NCBI GenBank assembly: GCA_022706175.1
Contig: JAKJDB010000152.1
Span: forward strand, 1-6,641
DNA from: Candidatus Zhuqueibacterota bacterium
GTDB taxonomy: Bacteria > KSB1 > UBA2214
Length of the DNA: 6,641 bases
Reading direction: 5' to 3'
How positions within the stretch are numbered: position 1 is the stretch's first letter; every line of letters begins with the position of its first letter. The translations under genes were made by a program, and so were the position numbers. The notes under the pieces were generated by a model, which saw only the letters and a list, made by a program, of their open reading frames with translations, was not told the origin of the DNA and did not search any database. Below, in pieces: positions 1-5,959 of the stretch.

Positions 1-1828
1 CCGGCTCAACGGATTCGTCGGTGAATTGGTAGCTGTGCGGTTGTTGGCTGTCGCCGCTGCCGGGAATGATCTCCTGGTTGACGGCCAAATAGTCTCCGTT
101 TTGCGAGCTGCTGCGCAGAATGTTATAGCCCAGGTTCGCGGTCTCGCTTTCGCTGGTCCACTGGATGCGCACGGCGCCGATGAGCGCTTTCAGCGTAAAG
201 ACGCTGATCTCCACCGGAGTGATGCCTATCTCAAACCCAAAGTTGATATCGTGGTACTGTTCGCCGATGGAGGTGATGGGAAAGGAGTGCGGCTGTATCA
301 CCACTGTCGGGCTCATCATGGACGGTAACGTCGCAGGATTGACCAGGATGCGATAGGTGCCTGTTGTCAGGTTGGGGAAAAAGTAGCCGCCGTCCAGGCC
401 GCTGACAGCGGTGCGCACGGTATCACCATGGCTGTTCAGCAGCAGCACCTGCACGTCTGCCAGCCCGGATTCGTTGCTGTCGCGAAGACCGTCATAGTTC
501 TGATCGCGCCAGATCCAGCCACTGATCTCTCCAGGCAGATGAAGCACATTTTCGTCCACGGTCACCACCGGATCATAGGCGGTGTACAGCACATCGGAAT
601 ATCGGGCGGTCAAGCGGTGCAAAAGCGACGGGCCCGGCGGATTCTGAACCTGCCCACTGAGGAACAGATGCAGCTGTTCGCCCGACCGCAGCCTGTTGAA
701 CCGCCAGGAAAGGATGGAGCGGTCCGCGGTCTGCACCAGGGTTGCGCCTGCAGACTTTTGAGTGATGAAAAAACCCGCCGGCAGGGTGTCGATCACTGTG
801 ACGGCGAGCGCAGCCCCCCGCCCCTTGTTGAGAACCCGGATTTGATAGGTGAGGATTTGATCGCTCTCCACTGCTGAGACGCCATCTTCCATGCTGATCT
901 CCAACTCGGGCGCACTCTGAGTGGTGTCGATGAGAAACGGCCGGCCGCAATAAAACGTGTACTGATTGCCGTAGGTTTTGATCGTTTGCGCCTGCCACCA
1001 TCCGCATGCTGGATGGTCGAACCGATCCCCTCCGGGCGGCGGAAGAGCGGCCGAACCATCGCTCCACAGTCCGTCCGCGGATTCCGTTCCAGCCAGTGCC
1101 TGGCCAGTCGGCGTTACATAGGTCCAGATGGAGTCCTGATCCGCGTCAAAGTTGGCCAACAGCAGCGGGGTGTCGGCTGAAGCATAAAAGCTGAACCAGG
1201 TGGGCCCAGTGGCCGAGTGAAACAGGGCAGTCTGCAGCGCTGCGATATGGATCTCATCGCCAGAGTTGGTAATCCCGTCCGGATCGTTGTTCGCGATTTT
1301 AAAGGCATAGGCGTTTTTATCATCCAGACTGGTGCGCACGTTTATTCGATAGACGCCATGGCCGAATTCAGCGGCTGTGAAGGTGGCAAAAGGCGTCCAC
1401 AAGCAGGAGGTTTCCGGCGACGGCGGATAGGAACGCTCTATCACCACACGCTGACTGTCCGGGCTGATCAGCGTAAAAGTGGTGAAATCCCAGGTCGCTC
1501 CGGTCTTCTGATCCTTTTCCAGAAAGGTGAGGTAGCATTCTGGATCGTAGATCTGCAGGGTGATGGCAAAGCGAGGGTCCACTGCCGCCGGCACATAGAG
1601 CTCATACACATGCGGTTGACTGCCCAGTCCGTTGTTCGCATTGCTCCACCAATCGCCGCTTTCAAGGTCGCTCTGCGGACCATTGGTCTGCAACACTGTT
1701 CGGCTGTGCCAGGGAGGAAAATAATATTCTCCGGCCATCGACAAGCTCGGGCCGCGGACGCCGGCGATCAGACTGATCGCCAACATCAGGGCCGCGTTCC
1801 TGAAAACTTTCGGCTTGCCGCTGTTCAT
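1..1828 (-). CDS. Secreted multidomain surface protein (DUF11-like, SdrD_B-like, Fn3-like), 3' end outside window
   Basis: The frame is open for 609 codons from ATG at 1828 to the window edge, so the C-terminus is missing. The start is supported by CGGAGG (1835-1840) six bases upstream and by a signal peptide at about residues 1-32 (basic start, hydrophobic core AALMLAISLIAG). Residues ~33-289 match no family I can name; they hold four cysteines (98, 142, 275, 294) and Asp/Asn-rich loops near 180-192 and 228-232. Residues ~308-405 look like a DUF11 (CARDB/IgSF-like) repeat. Residues ~433-515 look like an SdrD_B module with the calcium-loop-like pattern RDQNYDGLRDSNESG. From ~538 an Fn3-like module begins (TPVEISVFTL ... 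WTSESETANLGYNILRS), very like the one in the upstream neighbour. By analogy a C-terminal sorting domain probably follows outside the window. Role inferred: extracellular or cell-surface structural/adhesive protein. No catalytic motif was seen. Confidence 0.85.
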   Translation of the reverse strand, partial: MNSGKPKVFRNAALMLAISLIAGVRGPSLSMAGEYYFPPWHSRTVLQTNGPQSDLESGDWWSNANNGLGSQPHVYELYVPAAVDPRFAITLQIYDPECYLTFLEKDQKTGATWDFTTFTLISPDSQRVVIERSYPPSPETSCLWTPFATFTAAEFGHGVYRINVRTSLDDKNAYAFKIANNDPDGITNSGDEIHIAALQTALFHSATGPTWFSFYASADTPLLLANFDADQDSIWTYVTPTGQALAGTESADGLWSDGSAALPPPGGDRFDHPACGWWQAQTIKTYGNQYTFYCGRPFLIDTTQSAPELEISMEDGVSAVESDQILTYQIRVLNKGRGAALAVTVIDTLPAGFFITQKSAGATLVQTADRSILSWRFNRLRSGEQLHLFLSGQVQNPPGPSLLHRLTARYSDVLYTAYDPVVTVDENVLHLPGEISGWIWRDQNYDGLRDSNESGLADVQVLLLNSHGDTVRTAVSGLDGGYFFPNLTTGTYRILVNPATLPSMMSPTVVIQPHSFPITSIGEQYHDINFGFEIGITPVEISVFTLKALIGAVRIQWTSESETANLGYNILRSSSQNGDYLAVNQEIIPGSGDSQQPHSYQFTDESVEP

Positions 1829-1834
1829 ACTTTG

Positions 1835-1840
1835 CCTCCG
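1835..1840 (-). promoter_or_regulatory. Ribosome binding site of the partial surface-protein gene
   Basis: CGGAGG on the minus strand lies six bases before the ATG at 1828. It fixes this start and shows the gene has its own translation initiation rather than depending on coupling to the upstream gene. Confidence 0.75.
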
Positions 1841-1849
1841 ATTACATTG

Positions 1850-1863
1850 AATAATTAATTATT
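1850..1863. repeat. 14-bp all-A/T perfect palindrome in the intergenic gap
   Basis: AATAATTAATTATT reads the same on both strands. It lies between the terminator of the upstream gene and the ribosome binding site at 1835-1840, where a promoter for the downstream gene would have to be. It could be an AT-rich promoter element or operator, or just chance in AT-rich spacer. No convincing -35 box is visible beside it. Confidence 0.3.
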
Positions 1864-1877
1864 ACCGGCCAGGATGG

Positions 1878-1901
1878 AAAAAAGGCCTGATCAGGCCTTT
1901 T
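1878..1901 (-). terminator. Intrinsic terminator after the complete surface-protein gene
   Basis: Bases 1880-1901 form a perfect 22-base palindrome (AAAAGGCCTGATCAGGCCTTTT) whose GC-rich core is AGGCCT. On the minus strand it is followed by a run of six T (1883-1878). It lies 22 bases past the stop of the 3315-1924 gene. Being symmetric it could also stop plus-strand transcripts. It separates the two surface-protein genes, so the second either has its own promoter or is expressed by partial read-through. Confidence 0.8.
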
Positions 1902-1923
1902 GCCTGGCAGGGCTATAGCCGGG

Positions 1924-3315
1924 TCACCGGACCAGGTGCATTTTCCGTGTCTGCCGCCGCTCACCGGTTTGCAGCACAAACAGATAGGCGCCGGTGGTCA
2001 GGGACAATCCCTGCTCACTCAGACCGTCCCAAACTACGCTCTGTGGTCCGGCCGTCATCTCTGAGGCGACCAAAGTGCGCACCCTCTGTCCGAGAAGGTT
2101 ATAGATCTCCAGACGAACAAATCCATCTTCAGCGAGAACAAAGGGGATTCGCGTTTCCGAGTTGAATGGATTGGGATAGTTTTGCAGCAACTGAAATTCC
2201 TGCGGCTTGGTCACCAACACGGACACAGGTCCATGATATTCCATCTGCCCCTGATAGTTTACATCCGCCAACTTGTAAAAATAAGTCTGATTTTGCAGAA
2301 CATTTTTGTCGGTATATTCGTATTTCTTTCGGGTGGGAGTGGTTCCACTGCCGTCGATCAGCTCTTCGTTGATGCGTTCATAGGGGCCTTGTTCGTCCGT
2401 GCTGCGCAAAAGAAAAAAGCCGGCGTTCTCCGTCTCCGACTCGGTGACCCAGACCAGTTTGACCGCGCCGCCGACGGAGTGCGCTTCAAAACTGGACAGT
2501 TCCACCGGCAGATCCACGTTGATCGGCGCACCATCGCAGTTATTGCTGGGGTCCGGATCGTTGCTGGTGGTGCTGATGCAGCAGCGGCTGTCGTCTACGC
2601 CGCCGGTCAACGGCCGCACAGTCAATTCAACGGACCAGGTTTCACCCACCGCCAGGGTGGGAATGAACCAGCGTAAGGGTTGTGCAGCCCGGTCTTCAGG
2701 TTCTGGATACGCCTGCAGCAGTTCCACCACTTGCGAGAGGTGGTTTTGCACAGCCACGTTGATCGCTGGATCCGGCCCGTTGTTGATCACGTTGATCAGA
2801 TAGGTGTATTCCTGGCCGATGATCGCCTGGTGGCTGGTCACCTGTTTCCGCAGAAACAGGTCCGCGCCGCCTGTCTGGATATATCCTGCATCCACATGCG
2901 CAAGGTTGCTGCCATTCGCCAGAGTAAACACTGCGGTGGATCCGTTTACATTCTCCACATCCGAGTCCAGGTCGTCGCTCAACCCGACATGAGGAGTGGA
3001 AAATTGATAGCCGTCCGGCAGAGCGAATTGTACATAGTACTGACCGGCGGGAACAATAAAGATGTACAACCCTATGGTCTCGGTCACATATTCTCCGATG
3101 CGGGTAAACTGGCTGTCTCCGGTTCGCATCATCAGAATCGCGGTGATGCCGGAAAAGCCTCTTTCATTGTTTTCCCGCAGTCCGTTCTGATTTTGATCGA
3201 GCCAGGCGATTCCGCCCAATGATCCTTGTCCAAATGCGGTTGAGATCGGCAGCCACAGCAACAAGAAAAGTAGCGCTGTGCGGCTGATTGGATGATGCCC
3301 TTTTCCCGATTTCAT
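1924..3315 (-). CDS. Secreted SdrD_B-like/DUF11-like/Fn3-like protein with FlgD-Ig/type IX-like C-terminal domain
   Basis: 463 residues. I chose ATG 3315 over the longer frame to 3444 because AAGGAG (3323-3328) lies seven bases upstream and the protein then starts directly with a signal peptide (basic start, core ALLFLLLWLPIS, end near AFGQ, residues 26-30). Residues ~31-146 are an SdrD_B-like module with the loop LDQNQNGLRENNERG (39-53) and a typical end DAGY (142-145). Residues ~150-268 are DUF11-like, ending in SNDPDPSNN (251-259). Residues ~271-366 are an Fn3-like module (VKLVWVTESETENAGFFLLRS region). Residues ~370-463 form the terminal domain: LLQNYPNPFN, then LEIYNLLGQRVRTLV, then GAYLFVLQTG and a basic end RKMHLVR. 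That tail is typical of FCB-group secreted proteins, where it serves as a type IX-like export/anchoring signal or FlgD-like Ig fold. Role inferred: surface or extracellular protein; partner and substrate unknown. It is divergent from the sigma-factor cassette. Confidence 0.9.
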   Translation of the reverse strand: MKSGKGHHPISRTALLFLLLWLPISTAFGQGSLGGIAWLDQNQNGLRENNERGFSGITAILMMRTGDSQFTRIGEYVTETIGLYIFIVPAGQYYVQFALPDGYQFSTPHVGLSDDLDSDVENVNGSTAVFTLANGSNLAHVDAGYIQTGGADLFLRKQVTSHQAIIGQEYTYLINVINNGPDPAINVAVQNHLSQVVELLQAYPEPEDRAAQPLRWFIPTLAVGETWSVELTVRPLTGGVDDSRCCISTTSNDPDPSNNCDGAPINVDLPVELSSFEAHSVGGAVKLVWVTESETENAGFFLLRSTDEQGPYERINEELIDGSGTTPTRKKYEYTDKNVLQNQTYFYKLADVNYQGQMEYHGPVSVLVTKPQEFQLLQNYPNPFNSETRIPFVLAEDGFVRLEIYNLLGQRVRTLVASEMTAGPQSVVWDGLSEQGLSLTTGAYLFVLQTGERRQTRKMHLVR

Positions 3316-3322
3316 GGCTTTA

Positions 3323-3328
3323 CTCCTT
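3323..3328 (-). promoter_or_regulatory. Ribosome binding site deciding the start at 3315
   Basis: AAGGAG on the minus strand is seven bases before ATG 3315. The upstream in-frame ATGs at 3333 and 3444 would put non-signal-like residues in front of the export signal, so this site argues for the shorter protein. Confidence 0.75.
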
Positions 3329-3456
3329 GTCATGACCGCTGCTGTCCCTCGCAGGCCCCACTTTGGGGTTTTTGCGCCGCAGAATCGGCTGGGACCGCGG
3401 CTGGTAAATGGGAGATAATTCTTGTTCAAGTTTATGCGATTCATGGTGTTATGAGT

Positions 3457-3485
3457 TTTACTGTCACTCTTACTGCAACTATATG
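3457..3485 (+). promoter_or_regulatory. Weak candidate sigma-70-type promoter for the sigma-factor cassette
   Basis: TTTACT (3457-3462) and TATATG (3480-3485) are separated by 17 bases; each matches four of six positions of the -35 and -10 consensus. Transcription would begin around 3492, giving a leader of about 50 bases before the GTG start. FCB bacteria often use different vegetative promoter consensus sequences, so this is tentative. Confidence 0.25.
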
Positions 3486-3544
3486 GTCAAAGAATGTGCC
3501 AGATTGTAAAAAGGCAGGAACAGGATAGGGACGAATAGAAACAA

Positions 3545-4138
3545 GTGAAGGCTTTGAATCAACATGGCAGTGAGTCCGATGAGGAGTTGATCCGCAGATT
3601 TCAGTCGGGCGATGAGGCGGCTTTTGACCAATTGCTGCTGCGTTATCAGGCGATGGTCCTTCGTGTGGCCTATAAAACACTGCAGCAGGAGGACGATGCA
3701 AAAGATGCCGCGCAGGAGATCTTTCTTAAAATCTATCACAGCCTCGCGGGGTTCAAACCCGAGGCTCGTTTCAGCACCTGGGTGTATCGGATTACGGTGA
3801 ATCAATGCTACAATGTGCTGCGCAGCCGCCGGAGGAGGCGTTGGTTGGCGCCGTTGCATAAAAGCGCACAAGAGACTGACGTTCAGCAGACTGTAGATCC
3901 CCATTCCGATCCCGTGGAAGAAGTGGAGAAGCTGGAGCGCATACGGCAGGTGCGACAGGCGCTGGCGCGTCTGCCTGCGGATCAACGTCTGGCCATGGTT
4001 CTGCATCGCTACGAGGGATTGTCCTATCAGGAGATCGCCGAGGCGACGGGGAGCAGTGTTGCGGCGGTCGAATCAAGGCTGCACCGAGCGAGGAAAAAAA
4101 TGCAGCAGTTTTTGTCAGCCTATGTGGAAAAAAACTGA
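3545..4138 (+). CDS. ECF-subfamily RNA polymerase sigma-70 factor
   Basis: 197 residues, the usual ECF length, with regions 2 and 4 and no region 3. Region 2 spans ~20-97: core-binding segment AYKTLQQEDDAKDAAQEIFLK (42-62), then FSTWVYRITVNQC (76-88), the -10 recognition segment. Region 4 spans ~130-190: LARLPADQRLAMVLH, then the helix-turn-helix YQEIAEATGSSVAAVESRL (161-179) that reads the -35 element. The start is GTG 3545, because an in-frame TAG lies at 3536-3538; TTG 3554 is an alternative. The ribosome binding site is poor (AGGGA at 3527-3531, 13 bases away), which suggests low basal translation. The anti-sigma gene follows after 51 bases. Role: directs RNA polymerase to envelope-stress genes when released by its anti-sigma factor (family knowledge). 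Its regulon cannot be read from the sequence with certainty. Confidence 0.93.
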   Translation: MKALNQHGSESDEELIRRFQSGDEAAFDQLLLRYQAMVLRVAYKTLQQEDDAKDAAQEIFLKIYHSLAGFKPEARFSTWVYRITVNQCYNVLRSRRRRRWLAPLHKSAQETDVQQTVDPHSDPVEEVEKLERIRQVRQALARLPADQRLAMVLHRYEGLSYQEIAEATGSSVAAVESRLHRARKKMQQFLSAYVEKN

Positions 4139-4189
4139 AAAAATGTGCAAGAAAAACGTGTGAGCGGTGTTTAACAGTCAGAGAACAAG

Positions 4190-4651
4190 ATGAAAATCTA
4201 CCAAATGAAAAAACAGCTGTCCGCTTATCTGGACGGTGAATTGGATCCAAAAACGAACGCTGCGGTGGCGCAGCATCTGATCGACTGCCCTGATTGCCGG
4301 CGGTTGGTGCAGGAATGGTGCGGCGTGGACGATTTACTGAATCTCGATCGCCGCGAAATCGCTGATCCGTATCTGCTGACCCATGTACGTGCGCGTGTGC
4401 GGAGTGAGAGGGAACGGCCGACAGCCATCGTCCGTTGGCTGAGGCGGTCTTTTGCCCCGGCGCTGACGGCTGCGGGTTTAATGATTGGTTTCCTCATCGG
4501 CAACGGCTTGAACGAATCCCTGGTTGAGCCGAGCATCGATCCATCAGCTGCGGTTGATGAAACAACCCTTGAGTCTGACGCTCAATCGCTCTTCAGCCGT
4601 TATGCAGAGGTGTTCGAGCAAGAGCCAGGAACAGGAGAACAGGATGAGTAA
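4190..4651 (+). CDS. Zinc-finger transmembrane anti-sigma factor
   Basis: 153 residues. The N-terminal cytoplasmic part carries LSAYLDGELDP (10-20) and the ZAS zinc-binding motif H29-x3-C33-x2-C36, both hallmarks of anti-sigma domains that bind ECF sigma factors. A basic stretch (67-86) precedes one membrane helix at ~88-107 (FAPALTAAGLMIGFLIG). The C-terminal ~45 residues are acidic and would lie in the periplasm, where signal-dependent release or proteolysis of such proteins usually begins. It is placed directly after its presumed partner sigma gene. The start at 4190 has only a weak ribosome binding site (AGAGA, five bases upstream); ATG 4205 is a possible alternative but would cut into the conserved N-terminus. 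The end overlaps the next gene by 8 bp (ATGAGTAA), indicating translational coupling. Confidence 0.9.
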   Translation: MKIYQMKKQLSAYLDGELDPKTNAAVAQHLIDCPDCRRLVQEWCGVDDLLNLDRREIADPYLLTHVRARVRSERERPTAIVRWLRRSFAPALTAAGLMIGFLIGNGLNESLVEPSIDPSAAVDETTLESDAQSLFSRYAEVFEQEPGTGEQDE

Positions 4652-5150
4652 TTGGAAAAATCTCCTTTTGCTCTTCTCCCTGGCCATCAACATCGCTGCC
4701 GCAGCCACCCTGGCCTATCTTTGGGGAAGGCACGATGGAATGCGTAGGCCGCCGGCTCTGCTGCAGCGGCCTGATCGCCCGGCGAATCCATCCGCCCCTT
4801 TGTGGAAAACCATGGGACTTTTGGATTTGCAGAGAGAGGAGCTGGCCAAGCTGCGCGCGCCTTTTAATGAACAGATGCGTCCACTTCGCTCGCAACTCCA
4901 GGCAAAGCGTCAACGGCTGATGCGGCTCTTGCTGACAAACCCCACGGCTCAGGATTCGATTCAAATTCTCCTTCGACAGATAGCGGAGGATCAGACGCAG
5001 CTGGACCGCAGCACGGTGGAACACTTGGTAACGTTGCGACCCCACCTGGATGAGCGTCAATGGCGTTTGATGGTGGAAGCCCTGGACCGGGAAAGACATT
5101 CAGGTCGCGGAATGAGGCGCCCGGGTCCGTTTAAAAAAATGGAAGAATAG
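4644..5150 (+). CDS. Membrane-anchored periplasmic sensor-like protein (Metal_resist/CnrX-like)
   Basis: 168 residues. The start ATG 4644 lies inside the end of the anti-sigma gene, with AGGAG (4633-4637) six bases upstream. One uncleaved-looking N-terminal membrane helix (residues 7-27, LLLLFSLAINIAAAATLAYLW) is followed by a Pro/Arg-rich linker (33-53). A helical periplasmic domain follows (~54-150) with two LTxxQ-like turns, LLDLQREEL (59-67) and LDERQWRLM (135-143), and long charged helices between. The 'SLAINI..' anchor plus all-helical domain resembles periplasmic heavy-metal sensor/resistance proteins (CnrX, ZraP relatives). In CnrYXH systems such a protein sits with an anti-sigma factor and controls ECF sigma release, matching this context. 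I cannot confirm metal ligands: only His127, His134 and His152 occur in the soluble part apart from His30 beside the helix, and no Cys. Metal sensing is therefore unproven; a general misfolding or envelope sensor is equally possible. Confidence 0.75.
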   Translation: MSNWKNLLLLFSLAINIAAAATLAYLWGRHDGMRRPPALLQRPDRPANPSAPLWKTMGLLDLQREELAKLRAPFNEQMRPLRSQLQAKRQRLMRLLLTNPTAQDSIQILLRQIAEDQTQLDRSTVEHLVTLRPHLDERQWRLMVEALDRERHSGRGMRRPGPFKKMEE

Positions 5151-5159
5151 GAGAGAATT

Positions 5160-5684
5160 ATGAAAAAAATGATAATCGGATTGGCTATGATTGTTTTGGT
5201 GCTGGATGCAACTCTGCTTACAGCGCAACCTGCTCACTCCCGCCGTGACCGGGAATTCGGCGGACGACAATGTCTTCAGGCCCTGAATTTGTCTGAAACG
5301 CAGGAGCAGGCTATTCGGGAATTACGTAGAAAACATACCAAAGAGCTGATCCCGCTGCGCAGCCAAGCACAGTCCGTCGAACTCGATCTGGAAGCGGCGC
5401 TGGATGCTGAAGAGCCGGACCTGGCTCAAGTCAACCGTCTGGTTGATGAGAAGAGCAAAATTCGCGCAGAGATCACCAAGAAACGGATTGCTCATCGGAT
5501 CGCCATGGTCAAGCTGCTGACCCCGGAGCAGCGCAAGAAATGGCGCGATCGTCAGGGAGAAGGCTGGGGAAGAGGCTTGGGAAAAGGGTGGGATAGATGG
5601 ATCGGCGGCGATTGGCAAGATTGCAGCGGCGAACGCCCTTTCCGCTGGCGAATGCAGGATAAACCGCTTGCTGGAGATAAATAA
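5160..5684 (+). CDS. Exported Spy/CpxP-like LTxxQ-family periplasmic protein with Gly/Trp-rich tail
   Basis: 174 residues. The start ATG 5160 has AGGAG (5149-5153), which overlaps the previous gene's stop codon, six bases upstream. A signal peptide covers about residues 1-25 (MKKMIIGLAMIVLVL core, cleavage near TAQPA). The body is helical: ALNLSETQEQAIREL (41-55) is the first LTxxQ-like turn, and LLTPEQRKKW (119-128) is the canonical second. The helices between are strongly charged (RRKHTKELIPLRSQ, VDEKSKIRAEITKKR). Spy and CpxP are periplasmic chaperones/adaptors induced by envelope stress; the two-LTxxQ layout fits that family. The tail from 128 is unusual: GEGWGRGLGKGWDRWIGGDW (133-152), rich in Gly and Trp, with one further Cys at 155. 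It is the last gene of the sigma cassette and is followed by a hairpin. Inferred role: feedback chaperone or signal-binding partner of the system. Confidence 0.82.
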   Translation: MKKMIIGLAMIVLVLDATLLTAQPAHSRRDREFGGRQCLQALNLSETQEQAIRELRRKHTKELIPLRSQAQSVELDLEAALDAEEPDLAQVNRLVDEKSKIRAEITKKRIAHRIAMVKLLTPEQRKKWRDRQGEGWGRGLGKGWDRWIGGDWQDCSGERPFRWRMQDKPLAGDK

Positions 5685-5716
5685 GTAGGGCGCGAATTGA
5701 GGTGGATTTCCAATAA

Positions 5717-5745
5717 GGGGCCTGGCGCTTATAGCGGCAGGCCCC
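5717..5745 (+). terminator. Hairpin at the end of the sigma-factor cassette, possible terminator
   Basis: GGGGCCTG (5717-5724) pairs with CAGGCCCC (5738-5745). After one G-G mismatch, CGCT pairs with AGCG around a TAT loop, giving a 12-pair stem. It begins 32 bases after the stop at 5684. The following sequence (GAGCTTTATG) has only a three-T run, so it is not a textbook intrinsic terminator. It may instead act as an mRNA 3' end stabiliser. Confidence 0.55.
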
Positions 5746-5846
5746 GAGCTTTATGTATCCGGCTTTTCCTGCTTTTTCTGGGGCAGGGGTACAGCCGCTA
5801 ACACGGCTTAACGCAAAGGTCTCTATATTTATGCAGCTGAATAGGT

Positions 5847-5872
5847 GGAACCAAATCACCGGTTTTCCGTTA
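5847..5872 (+). promoter_or_regulatory. Candidate ECF-type promoter upstream of the lipoprotein gene
   Basis: GGAAC (5847-5851) and CGTTA (5868-5872) are separated by 16 bases. The 'GGAAC ... CGT' pattern with 16-17 base spacing is the common layout of ECF-sigma promoters. It lies about 95 bases before the lipoprotein start and after the sigma cassette. Caution: GGAACC also forms an imperfect inverted repeat with GGTTTTCC (5861-5868), and no matching pair was found in front of the sigma gene. Confidence 0.35.
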
Positions 5873-5899
5873 ATTATACTGATGAGAAGGAATATTGCT

Positions 5900-5928
5900 T
5901 TGCTTTTTTATTCACCATTGGTTATATT
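5900..5928 (+). promoter_or_regulatory. Candidate sigma-70-type promoter of the lipoprotein gene
   Basis: TTGCTT (5900-5905) and TATATT (5923-5928) are separated by the ideal 17 bases, in an AT-rich stretch. Transcription would start near 5935, about 30 bases before the start codon. It competes with the ECF-like candidate as the true promoter. Confidence 0.35.
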
Positions 5929-5952
5929 GTCTGCAGGGACAAGTCTTTTTTA

Positions 5953-5959
5953 AAGGAGG
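5953..5959 (+). promoter_or_regulatory. Strong ribosome binding site of the lipoprotein gene
   Basis: AAGGAGG lies six bases before ATG 5966. It is the best Shine-Dalgarno match in the window and suggests efficient translation, in contrast to the weak site of the sigma gene. Confidence 0.85.

Larger units (their letters stand above)
3316..3544. other. Divergent intergenic region between surface-protein genes and sigma-factor cassette
   Basis: This 229-base gap must hold the promoters for the minus-strand surface-protein gene and the plus-strand sigma-factor gene. It contains the minus-strand ribosome binding site, a plus-strand promoter candidate (3457-3485) and a short hairpin CCCCA-CTT-TGGGG followed by five T in the plus direction (3356-3373). 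I see no coding potential with a ribosome binding site, and no convincing promoter on the minus strand. Confidence 0.6.

Noticed and set aside
1217..1858. Plus-strand open frame of 213 codons
   Set aside because: It lies antisense to the signal-peptide and N-terminal coding part of the minus-strand surface gene, has no ribosome binding site, and its translation is Arg/His-rich with no family features.
2182..3222. Plus-strand open frames (2182-2676 and 2680-3222)
   Set aside because: Both are antisense to the well-supported SdrD_B/DUF11/Fn3 protein and resemble no protein; they are by-products of its codon usage.
3356..3373. Hairpin CCCCA-CTT-TGGGG followed by TTTTT, terminator-like on the plus strand
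   Set aside because: The stem is only five pairs and no plus-strand gene ends upstream. It lies in the leader of a minus-strand gene, where it lacks a T run in the right direction.
3316..3444. Longer N-terminus for the complete surface protein, starting at 3444
   Set aside because: The extra 43 residues precede a good signal peptide and no ribosome binding site supports 3444, whereas AAGGAG supports 3315.
3479..4006. Minus-strand open frame of 175 codons opposite the sigma-factor gene
   Set aside because: The plus strand encodes an unmistakable ECF sigma factor here; the minus frame shows no motif.
4593..5099. Minus-strand open frame of 168 codons opposite the Metal_resist-like gene
   Set aside because: The plus-strand frame has a ribosome binding site, operon overlap and membrane anchor; the antisense frame has none of these.
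5753..5953. Small plus-strand open frame of 66 codons between the cassette and the lipoprotein gene
   Set aside because: No ribosome binding site before the ATG, no recognisable product, and it covers both promoter candidates for the lipoprotein gene.
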